The notes beneath the pieces are model-generated. The model was not told the DNA's origin. It searched no databases and saw only the letters and a list, made by a program, of their open reading frames with translations. From Bradyrhizobium stylosanthis (GTDB lineage Bacteria > Pseudomonadota > Alphaproteobacteria > Rhizobiales > Xanthobacteraceae), in the NCBI RefSeq assembly GCF_001641335.1, contig NZ_LVEM01000005.1, positions 434,001-498,000 of the forward strand: DNA of 64,000 nt, written 5' to 3'. Numbering within the stretch: the stretch's first letter is position 1; every line of letters starts with the position of its first letter. Shown here piece by piece: positions 9,600-18,057 of the stretch. Both the position numbers and the translations under genes were made by a program.

Positions 9600-10628
9600 A
9601 TGGCGGCGCGGCACAAAGCCATGGCGGTTGTGGTCGCGATAGCGGCCGCCTGGCTTGCCGCCACAGGAGCGTCCCGCGCCGAAGAGATCACGCTCTATTC
9701 GACCCGGGAGGCCGCGCTGGTCGCGCCCGTCGTTACGGCCTTCACGGAAGCCAGCGGCATCAAGGTGAATGTCGTCTTCGTCGAGGACAGCCTGGTCAAG
9801 CGCCTGTCGTCGGAAGGCACGGCATCGCCGGCGGACGCGTTGCTGACGATCGGGCTGGACAAGACGACGCAACTCTCCGCGCGGGGTTTCACGCAGGCTG
9901 TTTCATCGCCGCGCCTCGAACAGGCCGTTCCGGCCAGTCTTCGCGGTGGCGACGCGCAATGGATCGCGCTCGCCATCCGCCCACGCATTGCGTTCGTACG
10001 AATGCAGAGTGCGCTCGCCTCGATCGACTACGAGGACCTCGCGGGCCCGCAATGGAAGGGCAAGCTCTGCATGCGCTCGCCGCTGCATCAGAACAACGTC
10101 GCGCTGGTTGCTGCCTATCTAGCCCGCCACGGCGAGGCCGCGACGCAAGGCTGGCTCGCCGGCCTGAAGGCCAATCTTGCCCACAAGCCTGCCGGCAAGG
10201 ACAACGATGTGATCCGCGAGCTCGCGCAAGGCCGTTGCGACATCGGCATCGGCAACACCGTGGCATTGGCGCAATTGCGTGACGGACGGGAAGGAGCCGA
10301 CTGGCGCGCCTGGGCGATGGACGTCAAGGCGGTGCCGACGAGTTTCAAGGGCGGCGGCACGCACGTGAACCTCACCGGCGCGGCCATCGCGAAGCATGCG
10401 CCGCATCCGGCGTCGGCGCGGCAGTTCCTCGAATTCCTGGTCACGCCGGCTGGCCAGCGGATCTTCGCGGCGGCCGAGCTGGAATATCCTGTTCTCCCGG
10501 CGGCGGAGCGTGCGCCCATCGTTGCCGGAATGGGGGCGTTCATCGCCGATGCGCTGCCGATCGATCAGGTCGCCGCACAGCAGCAGGCCGCGATTGCGCT
10601 CATCAGGAAGGCCGGCTTCGATGAGTAG
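9600..10628 (+). CDS. periplasmic iron-type ABC substrate-binding protein
   Basis: The 342-aa protein has a signal peptide ending near the Ala-Glu-Glu junction (ASRAEEITLYSTREA) and the fold of the FbpA/extracellular solute-binding protein family. It starts 2 bp after the receptor stop and overlaps the PepSY gene by 8 bp, so it is translationally coupled to both. No permease or ATPase gene is adjacent. It may therefore hand iron or a siderophore to a transporter encoded elsewhere, or keep ferric iron available to the PepSY reductase-like partner. Confidence 0.85.
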   Translation: MAARHKAMAVVVAIAAAWLAATGASRAEEITLYSTREAALVAPVVTAFTEASGIKVNVVFVEDSLVKRLSSEGTASPADALLTIGLDKTTQLSARGFTQAVSSPRLEQAVPASLRGGDAQWIALAIRPRIAFVRMQSALASIDYEDLAGPQWKGKLCMRSPLHQNNVALVAAYLARHGEAATQGWLAGLKANLAHKPAGKDNDVIRELAQGRCDIGIGNTVALAQLRDGREGADWRAWAMDVKAVPTSFKGGGTHVNLTGAAIAKHAPHPASARQFLEFLVTPAGQRIFAAAELEYPVLPAAERAPIVAGMGAFIADALPIDQVAAQQQAAIALIRKAGFDE

Positions 10629-11814
10629 GGTAGGTCACACGATCAAGGCCGGTCTGCACCAGATCCACTCCATCGCGGGTCTCGTACTTGCGCTGCTGCT
10701 TGCGCTGATCGCGCTGACCGGCGCGATCATGAGCTTCGAGGACGAGATCGGCGACTATCTGAACAGCGGCATCATGCAGGTCGCGCCGCGCCAGACGCCG
10801 GCGCTGATGCCCGACGAGCTGGTCGCACGGCTGCAGGGGATACCTGATATCGGCAAGGTCGCATCCGTGACGCTGTCGAGCGATCCGACGGCGGCGGTGC
10901 GTGTCCGCTTCGGCCGCGACGAGCAGGGCGGGCGGCGCGGCTCGCTCTATGTCGATCCCTATGACGCCCGCGTGCTCGGCGCGCCGCGCGGCGAAGGATT
11001 CTTCGTCACGGTTCGCCAGTTGCATCGCTGGCTGCTCATTCCCGGCGAGGCCAAGGGCTGGGGGCGCCCGATCACGGGGATTGCCGCGATCGGCCTGATC
11101 GTCATGCTGATCACGGGCCTCGTGCTGCGCTGGCCGCGCCGTGCCGGCAGCGTGAAGATGTGGCTGAAGCCCAATCTCGGGCTCAGCGGTCGCGGGCTGC
11201 ATCGCTCGCTGCATGCGGTGATCGGCACCTGGGTGTTGCCGGTCTATCTGGTGATGACGCTGACCGGGCTGTGGTACTCGTTCGACTGGTACAAGGACGG
11301 CGTGGTCTGGCTGCTGTCGCGTCCGGAAGTTTCTGCAGCAAAGATGCAGCCGAAGATGGCTGCAAAGGCGCCGCGCGCCGCCGGCCGTGACGAGCAGGCC
11401 CAGCAGGTCGGGTTCGATCGTGCCTGGACGACGATCCAGCGCGAGGAGGCTGGCCGTTTCTCCAAAGTGTTGCTGGCGCTGCCCAATGGACCGGGGACGG
11501 TGATCCGGATCCGGTCGTGGCCGAAGGACTCGACGCTCGACACCACGCGCGACGAATTCCGCATCGATGCCATCTCGGGGAAGGTGATCTCGGCCGAGCG
11601 CTATGCCGACAAGACGTTCGGCGAGAAGATCATCGCCAACGTGCTCGACATCCATCGCGGCGCGTTTCTGGGTTGGCCCGGCAAGCTCGCCTTCATGATC
11701 GCCGCAGCGCTGATGCCGCTGTTCTCGGTGACCGGCATTCTGCTCTATCTGTCGCGCCGCAAGCTGCGTCGCCCTGCGCCGCCGCCGCTCGGGCGCCTCG
11801 TTCCCGGCGAGTGA
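10621..11814 (+). CDS. PepSY-associated transmembrane protein
   Basis: The 397-aa inner-membrane protein starts at the ATG at 10621, overlapping the preceding gene by 8 bp. It has an N-terminal helix (IAGLVLALLLALIALTGAI), a PepSY periplasmic segment, further helices near residues 145-170 and 205-230, a second PepSY-like periplasmic part and a C-terminal helix (LMPLFSVTGILLYLS). Members of this family accompany siderophore receptors and are thought to reduce ferric siderophores (PiuB/FoxB-like). The operon position supports that role, but it is inferred. Confidence 0.85.
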   Translation: MSRVGHTIKAGLHQIHSIAGLVLALLLALIALTGAIMSFEDEIGDYLNSGIMQVAPRQTPALMPDELVARLQGIPDIGKVASVTLSSDPTAAVRVRFGRDEQGGRRGSLYVDPYDARVLGAPRGEGFFVTVRQLHRWLLIPGEAKGWGRPITGIAAIGLIVMLITGLVLRWPRRAGSVKMWLKPNLGLSGRGLHRSLHAVIGTWVLPVYLVMTLTGLWYSFDWYKDGVVWLLSRPEVSAAKMQPKMAAKAPRAAGRDEQAQQVGFDRAWTTIQREEAGRFSKVLLALPNGPGTVIRIRSWPKDSTLDTTRDEFRIDAISGKVISAERYADKTFGEKIIANVLDIHRGAFLGWPGKLAFMIAAALMPLFSVTGILLYLSRRKLRRPAPPPLGRLVPGE

Positions 11815-11871
11815 TCTGACTGGCCGCCGTTCAAGCCCGCCTGGATCGAATCACGCTATCTGCCCGGCACG

Positions 11872-12537
11872 TCACTTCGGCTGCATGCGCCGTTCACCGA
11901 TGACGACGTCGTTGTTGACGGCGTAGACGAAGCAGCCGCCGTCCCGGCCATTCCGCGCCGGATCGCTGTTGCATTTTGCAAGTGCGGCGGCCTGGGCATC
12001 TCCCAGGCTCGGGTCGCCGGCCGAGATGAACAGCTTTCCCCATGGGTGGATGGCCATGGCCTTGGGCTCCATGGCCTTGTCGTAGTTCTGCACGTCGGCG
12101 CGTTGTCGCGTGATCTGCCGGATGATCGGGATCTGGGATAGGTCGTATTTGCCGGTATAGTGCAGGCGCGGCATGTCTTTCGACGCTAACTCGCCTTCCA
12201 CGACGATCTCTTCGTTCACCGCAATCAGAGCGCACGGTTTGCCATAGCGCAGCTGGCACGCTTCGAGCGATCGATCGCCGGTGACGGATGCATCCTCATG
12301 CTCGCAGGAGCGAAAATAGCTCGCGCCTACGAGCTCCACCGCCTGTCCCTTGTTTGGCTTGCAGGCAACGTAGTCCTTGACCAGTACATCGCGAGGGGTT
12401 TTCGGGGCCGGCGTCGTCGCCGCTATGATCGACGCCATCGCCCGCTCGAACTGGGACTTGCGCTCCGCATTGGTCAGCGCGGCCAGGGCCGCACCCGGAA
12501 GCACCAGAAATACCACCCAAAATTTCATGATCCGCAT
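11872..12537 (-). CDS. secreted protein with two DUF4189-like repeats
   Basis: The 221-aa product has a signal peptide (VVFLVLPGAALAAL). I chose the ATG at 12537 because a GGGGGGC ribosome site precedes it; the longer frame upstream is polar. Two related segments are visible: SLEACQLRYGKPCALIAVNE and, at the C-terminus, AKCNSD...GGCFVYAVNNDVV. Each has a Cys pair followed by a hydrophobic strand and an Asn/Asp turn, like DUF4189 modules. It is probably a periplasmic or exported disulphide-bonded protein of unknown function, and is divergent from the rhodanese gene. Confidence 0.65.
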   Translation of the reverse strand: MRIMKFWVVFLVLPGAALAALTNAERKSQFERAMASIIAATTPAPKTPRDVLVKDYVACKPNKGQAVELVGASYFRSCEHEDASVTGDRSLEACQLRYGKPCALIAVNEEIVVEGELASKDMPRLHYTGKYDLSQIPIIRQITRQRADVQNYDKAMEPKAMAIHPWGKLFISAGDPSLGDAQAAALAKCNSDPARNGRDGGCFVYAVNNDVVIGERRMQPK

Positions 12538-12719
12538 GCCGCCCCCCAATGCACGAATCGGAACTTTACCCGTCCCACGACGGCGGACAACATGCTTCGT
12601 TCCGCGGGTGCGTTGGATTTGCGCGCTGCAGGGCGGGCGGGCATGCCCCTTGTCGGGCTGGTCAAGCTGTCCGCAATCGGCCAAAAGCGCTTGTTCAAAC
12701 TTCGAAGGCTGCATATCCA

Positions 12720-13952
12720 ATGACGATCCCGACCGTCACCCCCGCCGAAATCCGTCGCGCGCTGCTGCTGCGCGAAGAGATCGCGCTGCTCGATCTCCGA
12801 TATGAGGCCGCCTTTGCCACCGGCCATCCGCTGTTCGCCGCCAACATGGCCGCAGACCGGATTGCGATCGAGGCCGAGGTGCGACTGCCGCGCAGGGACG
12901 TGGCGATCGTGCTTTACGACGACGGCGAGGGGCTGGTCGCGACCGGCGCCGAACGCCTTGCCGCGCTCGGCTATACCAACGTCCGTGCGCTCGACGGCGG
13001 CCTGAAGGCCTGGCGCGATGCCGGCTATCAGATGTTCGAGGACGTCAATTCCTATTCGAAGGCGTTCGGGGAATTGGTCGAGGCACGCCGCCACACGCCG
13101 TCGTTCAGCGCCGACGAGGTGGCAAAGCTGATCGCGGACAAGGCCAATATCGCCATCCTCGACGTCCGCCGCTTCGACGAATATGCGACCATGAACATTC
13201 CGGGCTCGGTCAGCGTGCCCGGCGCGGAGCTGGTGCTGCGGGCGGGGCAGGCGGCGCCCGATCCCGACACCACCATCATCGTCAATTGCGCCGGCCGCAC
13301 CCGCTCGATCATCGGCACGCAGTCGCTGATCAATGCCGGCGTGCCGAACAAGGTCCGCGCGCTGCGCAACGGCACGATCGGCTGGACGCTGGCGCGGCAC
13401 ACGCTCAATCACGGCGCCGACCGGCGCGGCGCGATCGGGCCGTTCGAAGGCGGTCCCGCGAATGCGCGCGACGTCGCCTATCGCGCCGGTGTCCGCCGCA
13501 TCGGCACAAGCGAGATGTCGGCGCTGGTCGCAGAGACCGGCCGCACGCTCTATCGCTTCGACGTGCGCGATGCCGAGGACTATGCGGCCGGCCATCTCAA
13601 GGGCTTCCGTCACTATCCCGGCGGCCAGCTCGTCCAGGAGACCGACATGGCCGCGCCGGTGCGCGGGGCGCGCATTGTGCTGACCGACGACAAGGGAGTG
13701 CGCGCCGACATGACCGCGTCGTGGCTCGCGCAGATGGGCTGGGAGGTCTATGTGCTCGAGGGCGGCTATGACGGCGCGCTGGAGGTTGGGCCGCCGCTGG
13801 TGTTGCCGAAGCTGGACCCGGCCCACCGATATCGCCGGCCCTATGAAGGGACCGAAGTCGCCGAACGCGCGATGCAGGCCTATCTCGACTGGGAGTATGG
13901 CCTCGTCGAGCAGCTCCGGCTCGACGGCACGCACGGGTTTTACGTGATTTGA
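12720..13952 (+). CDS. triple-rhodanese sulfurtransferase-like protein
   Basis: The 410-aa cytoplasmic protein carries three successive rhodanese-like domains (about residues 5-105, 125-225 and 262-352). Only the middle one keeps the active-site loop with cysteine (NCAGRTRS, Cys190). The equivalent loops read YDDGEG in domain 1 and TDDKGVRA in domain 3, so those two are likely inactive structural or binding domains. Rhodaneses move sulfane sulfur via a Cys persulfide. The start is the ATG at 12720; the frame upstream of it is not family-like. It is divergent from the secreted-protein gene, with a 182-bp gap. Confidence 0.85.
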   Translation: MTIPTVTPAEIRRALLLREEIALLDLRYEAAFATGHPLFAANMAADRIAIEAEVRLPRRDVAIVLYDDGEGLVATGAERLAALGYTNVRALDGGLKAWRDAGYQMFEDVNSYSKAFGELVEARRHTPSFSADEVAKLIADKANIAILDVRRFDEYATMNIPGSVSVPGAELVLRAGQAAPDPDTTIIVNCAGRTRSIIGTQSLINAGVPNKVRALRNGTIGWTLARHTLNHGADRRGAIGPFEGGPANARDVAYRAGVRRIGTSEMSALVAETGRTLYRFDVRDAEDYAAGHLKGFRHYPGGQLVQETDMAAPVRGARIVLTDDKGVRADMTASWLAQMGWEVYVLEGGYDGALEVGPPLVLPKLDPAHRYRRPYEGTEVAERAMQAYLDWEYGLVEQLRLDGTHGFYVI

Positions 13953-14135
13953 CAGCGTGATCCGTCACCCCCGCGCAACCGCGAAGCGGTTGTCGCTGGA
14001 GGTGGCCACCACATGGCGCTGGGATGCCAGGCTCATCTCCCGCCCCGCCATCTTCTCCCCGTATCCGAACCCTATTGTGCTCGGCCTCGTCCGCGGTCTA
14101 TGAGCTGCGGCAAAGCCGCCATCTCAGGAGATACT

Positions 14136-15380
14136 ATGCCAGCCTCAGGCCAAAGCCCTGAGCGGAGCGCGAAGGCGCTTCTGCTCGAAGGCGTCAATGA
14201 CAGCGCCGTGGACCTGTTCCGGAGCGCGGGCTTCACCAATGTCGAGCGGCTCGCCAAGGCGCTGGACGGCGAGGATCTGCGCCGGGCGCTCAAGGGCGTC
14301 TCGCTGCTCGGCATCCGCTCGCGGACCCAGATCACGGACGAGGTGCTGGCGGCCGCCGATGGGCTGCTCGCGGTCGGCTGTTTCAGCGTCGGCACCAACC
14401 AGGTCGATCTGCTGGCGGCGCGCAAGCGCGGCATTCCCGTGTTCAACGCGCCGTTCTCGAACACCCGCAGCGTCGCCGAGCTCGTGATCGGCGAGATCGT
14501 GATGCTGCTGCGGCAGATCTTCCCGCGCTCGGTCTCCGCCCATGACGGCGGCTGGGACAAGTCCGCGGCCGGCAGCCGCGAGGTGCGCGGCCGCACCCTC
14601 GGCATCGTCGGCTACGGCAATATCGGCTCGCAGCTCTCGACGCTGGCCGAGGCCATGGGCATGCGCGTGATCTATTACGACCGCACCGACAAGCTTCGCC
14701 ACGGCAATACCGAGCCGGTCGAAAAGCTCGACGAGCTGCTGGCGCAGAGCGACGTCGTCAGCCTGCACGTGCCGGAGACGCCGGAGACCGCGGGCATGAT
14801 CGGCGAGAAGGAGCTGCGGGCGATGAAGCCGGGCTCGTTCCTGATCAACAACAGCCGCGGCACCGTGGTCGATCTCGATGCGCTCGCAGGCGCCCTGCGC
14901 GACGGCCACATCGCCGGCGCGGCCATCGACGTGTTTCCGGTCGAGCCGTCCTCGAACGCGCATCGCTTCACGAGCCCCGTGCAGGGCATCGGTAACGTCA
15001 TCCTCACCCCGCATATCGGCGGCTCGACCGAGGAGGCGCAGGAGCGCATCGGCGGCGAGGTCGCGCGCAAGCTGGTCGACTATTTCATCACGGGATCGAC
15101 CATGGGCGCGGTGAATTTCCCGGAAGTGCAGTTGCACTTGCGTCCCTCCGGCGCGCGCTTCAGCCATGTCCATCGCAACGTGCCGGGCATGCTGCGTCGC
15201 CTGAACGAGGTCTTCCTCCAGCGCGACATCAACATCGCCGCGCAGTATCTGGAGACCGCGGGCGACCTCGGCTACGTCGTGCTCGATGCCGATCTCGGCG
15301 GCGAGGACTCGGCGGCGCTGCTGGCGCAGATCCGCGCCCTCGACGGCACGGTCGGCGCAAGGCTGGTATTCGAGCACTAA
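14136..15380 (+). CDS. serA: D-3-phosphoglycerate dehydrogenase
   Basis: The enzyme oxidises 3-phosphoglycerate to 3-phosphohydroxypyruvate, the first step of serine synthesis. At 414 aa it is the E. coli-type form with one C-terminal ACT domain (about 340-414) for serine feedback. Visible are the NAD-binding GYGNIG (159-164), the catalytic Arg241 (NNSRGTVVDL), Glu270 (FPVEPSS) and His293 (TPHIGGST). A clear AGGAG ribosome site precedes the ATG at 14136, so the longer frame from 14013 is rejected. A 183-bp gap separates it from the rhodanese gene, so it is probably its own transcript. Confidence 0.92.
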   Translation: MPASGQSPERSAKALLLEGVNDSAVDLFRSAGFTNVERLAKALDGEDLRRALKGVSLLGIRSRTQITDEVLAAADGLLAVGCFSVGTNQVDLLAARKRGIPVFNAPFSNTRSVAELVIGEIVMLLRQIFPRSVSAHDGGWDKSAAGSREVRGRTLGIVGYGNIGSQLSTLAEAMGMRVIYYDRTDKLRHGNTEPVEKLDELLAQSDVVSLHVPETPETAGMIGEKELRAMKPGSFLINNSRGTVVDLDALAGALRDGHIAGAAIDVFPVEPSSNAHRFTSPVQGIGNVILTPHIGGSTEEAQERIGGEVARKLVDYFITGSTMGAVNFPEVQLHLRPSGARFSHVHRNVPGMLRRLNEVFLQRDINIAAQYLETAGDLGYVVLDADLGGEDSAALLAQIRALDGTVGARLVFEH

Positions 15381-15489
15381 ACAACCCCACGTTCGGGTTG
15401 CATCTTGTGGCAACTGCTCCCACACTGCGGTCGAATTCGGCATGTACCAATCATGTCGAATTTGAGCTTCAGTCGCGTGAGTGTCCGCC

Positions 15490-16509
15490 ATGGAACGGGA
15501 CGCCGTACTGATCGATCTCGCGCTTCAGGGCGGCGGTTCGCACGGCGCCTTCTCTTGGGGCGTGCTTGACCGCCTGCTGGAAGAGAAGTGGCTTGAGATT
15601 GCCGCGATCTCCGGAACCTCCGCGGGCGCGATGAATGCCGCGGTCCTTGCGGACGGCTGGACGGCCGGCGGCGCGGAGGGCGCGCGTGAGGCGCTCGAAC
15701 AATATTGGCGCCGTGTTTCCAAGGCCGCGGCCTTCAGCCTGCTGCAGCGTTCGCCGCTCGACCGCCTGATGGGGCGCTGGACCCTCGATACATCGCCCTT
15801 CTACATCCTCACCGACCTGATGTCGCGCGTGCTGTCGCCCTACGATCTCAATCCGACCGGCTACAATCCGCTGCGCGCGGTGCTGGCCGAGAGCATCGAT
15901 TTCGAGCGCCTCGCGCGCTCGCCGATCCAGCTGTTCATCACCGCGACGCGGGTGCGCACCGGGCGCGGCCGCATCTTCCGCAATGCGGAGATCACGGCGG
16001 ATGTGCTGCTGGCATCGGCCTGCCTGCCCACCATGTTCCGCGCCATCGACATCGACGGCGAGCCCTATTGGGACGGCGGCTTCGCCGGCAATCCGACGAT
16101 CACGCCGCTGGTTCGCGAGAGCGACGCGCACGACACCATCCTCGTCCAGATCAATCCGACCGAGCGGCTGGAGGAGCCGCGGACCGCAGCGGAGATACTC
16201 AACCGGCTCAACGAAATCTCCTTCAACTCGCCGCTGATGAAGGAGCTGCGCATGATCGCGCTGCTGCGCCAGGCGGCCGATCCCGGCAGCGGCGAGGGCG
16301 CGCGCTGGGCGAAGATGCGGACACACCGGATCAAGAGCGACATGCTGGCGAAATTCGGGGCGTCCTCGAAGCTCAACGCGGAGTGGGAGTTCGTCTCGAT
16401 GCTGCGCGCCGAGGGGCGCATGGCCGCGGACGCCTTTCTCCGCGAGCACGGCGCGGATCTCGGCCACCGCTCGACCGCCGATCTCGACATCCTCCTGTCG
16501 GAGTGCTGA
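15490..16509 (+). CDS. patatin-like phospholipase family protein
   Basis: The 339-aa hydrolase has all patatin landmarks: the glycine-rich oxyanion loop LQGGGSHGAF (residues 12-21), the nucleophile motif GTSAG with Ser44, and the catalytic Asp195 in WDGGF. It probably hydrolyses acyl esters (lipids, or possibly PHB-related substrates). I chose the ATG at 15490 over a GTG at 15481; neither has a good ribosome site. The GntP permease starts 3 bp after the stop, so they form an operon, which suggests that the released acid and the permease substrate may be linked. Confidence 0.88.
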   Translation: MERDAVLIDLALQGGGSHGAFSWGVLDRLLEEKWLEIAAISGTSAGAMNAAVLADGWTAGGAEGAREALEQYWRRVSKAAAFSLLQRSPLDRLMGRWTLDTSPFYILTDLMSRVLSPYDLNPTGYNPLRAVLAESIDFERLARSPIQLFITATRVRTGRGRIFRNAEITADVLLASACLPTMFRAIDIDGEPYWDGGFAGNPTITPLVRESDAHDTILVQINPTERLEEPRTAAEILNRLNEISFNSPLMKELRMIALLRQAADPGSGEGARWAKMRTHRIKSDMLAKFGASSKLNAEWEFVSMLRAEGRMAADAFLREHGADLGHRSTADLDILLSEC

Positions 16510-16512
16510 GGC

Positions 16513-17967
16513 ATGGGTCTCCTCGGCCTCCTCGTCGGGCTCGGTCTGCTCGTGCTGTTCGCCTTTCGCGGCTGGAGCGTCCTGCTGCTCGCGCCGTTCG
16601 CCGCGCTCATTGCCGCGCTGTTCGGCGGCGAGCCACTGCTGGCGAACCTGACCCAGGTGTTCATGATCAACGCCGCGGGATTTCTAGCGCAGTTCTTCCC
16701 GATCTTCCTGCTCGGCGCCGTGTTCGGCAAGCTGATGGACGACAGCGGCGCGGTGACGTCGGTCGCCGCCTTCATGGCCGAGCGTCTTGGCGAGCGGCGC
16801 GTGATCCTGGCGGTCGTGCTCGCCGGTGCGATGGTCACCTATGGCGGTGTCAGCCTGTTCGTCGCGTTCTTCGTCATCGTCCCCATGGCCCGTTCGCTGT
16901 TTCGCGCCGCTTCCATCCCGCGTCGCCTGATCCCGGCGGCGATCGTGCTGGGAACGTCGACCTTTACGATGTCGGCCTTACCCGGCACGCCGTCGATCCA
17001 GAATGCCATCCCGATGCCGTTCTTCGGCACGACGCCGTTCGCCGCGCCGGGTCTCGGCATCATTGCCTCGCTCATCATGTTAGGCACGGGATTGTGGTGG
17101 CTGCACCGCGCCGAAGCGGCTGCGCGCCGCGCCGGCGAAGGCTATGGCGACGATGCCGAGGGCGCGATCGAGCAGGCCGCCGCCGACGAGCTCGTGCGCG
17201 AGCGCGCGACGACCGCCCGCGAATTCGATCCGGCCGAGCTGCAGCATGGTCAGCGCAGCGACCGGCCTTCGCCGGTCGTGAGCGCCATGGCACCGCTGGT
17301 CGTCGTCGTGGCCGTCAATCTCGTGATGTCGCTGGTGATATTGCCGCGGCTCGACGTCGGCTATCTCGCCGAGCAACGTTTCGGCGCCACGTCGCTTGCT
17401 GCCGTGGCCGGCGTCTGGTCGGTCGCGGTCGCGCTGGCCGCGGCCATCGTCACGACCATCGCGCTGAACTGGGCGCGGCTGCCGGCATTGCGCCGGACCA
17501 TGGACGCCGGAGCCAATGCGTCGGTCCTGCCTGCGTTCAGCGTCGCCAGCCTCGTCGGCTTCGGCGCCGTCGTCGCCTCGCTGCCGGCATTCACGATCGT
17601 GCGCGACTGGGTCCTCGCGATCGAAGGCGGACCGCTGGTCTCGCTCGCCGTCGCGACCAACATCCTGGCCGCGTTGACCGGGTCGGCGTCGGGCGGCCTG
17701 ACCATTGCCCTCGACGCTCTCGGCCCGACCTATGTCGAGCTTGCCACGCGGACCGGCATCGATCTTGGGCTGATGCATCGCGTGGCGGTGATCGGCGCGG
17801 GGACCCTCGACATCCTGCCGCACAATGGCGCGGTGGTCAGCCTGCTCGCGATCTGCGGCCTGACCCACCGTGACAGCTATTTCGACATCGTCATGGTCGG
17901 CATCGTGACGTCGCTGCTGGCGCTGGTGGCCGTGATCGCGCTCGGCAGTGTGCTGGGATCGTTCTGA
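16513..17967 (+). CDS. GntP family permease
   Basis: The 484-aa inner-membrane protein has about twelve to fourteen hydrophobic segments, beginning with GLLGLLVGLGLLVLFAF, and a central charged loop near residues 200-250. GntP proteins import gluconate and related hydroxy- or keto-acids by proton symport. Conserved-looking stretches include TMSALPGTPSIQN and LPHNGAVVSLLAICG. It is translationally close (3 bp) to the patatin-like hydrolase. The substrate is not known; a hydroxy acid released by the hydrolase is a reasonable inference. Confidence 0.85.
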   Translation: MGLLGLLVGLGLLVLFAFRGWSVLLLAPFAALIAALFGGEPLLANLTQVFMINAAGFLAQFFPIFLLGAVFGKLMDDSGAVTSVAAFMAERLGERRVILAVVLAGAMVTYGGVSLFVAFFVIVPMARSLFRAASIPRRLIPAAIVLGTSTFTMSALPGTPSIQNAIPMPFFGTTPFAAPGLGIIASLIMLGTGLWWLHRAEAAARRAGEGYGDDAEGAIEQAAADELVRERATTAREFDPAELQHGQRSDRPSPVVSAMAPLVVVVAVNLVMSLVILPRLDVGYLAEQRFGATSLAAVAGVWSVAVALAAAIVTTIALNWARLPALRRTMDAGANASVLPAFSVASLVGFGAVVASLPAFTIVRDWVLAIEGGPLVSLAVATNILAALTGSASGGLTIALDALGPTYVELATRTGIDLGLMHRVAVIGAGTLDILPHNGAVVSLLAICGLTHRDSYFDIVMVGIVTSLLALVAVIALGSVLGSF

Positions 17968-18057
17968 AAGTCCGGTGTCGGCGATTGACGGATGGGCGAA
18001 GCTTGCATTGAATGCAGGCCAACGTTGGTACGCAACACAACAAGCCGGGTGGAAACG

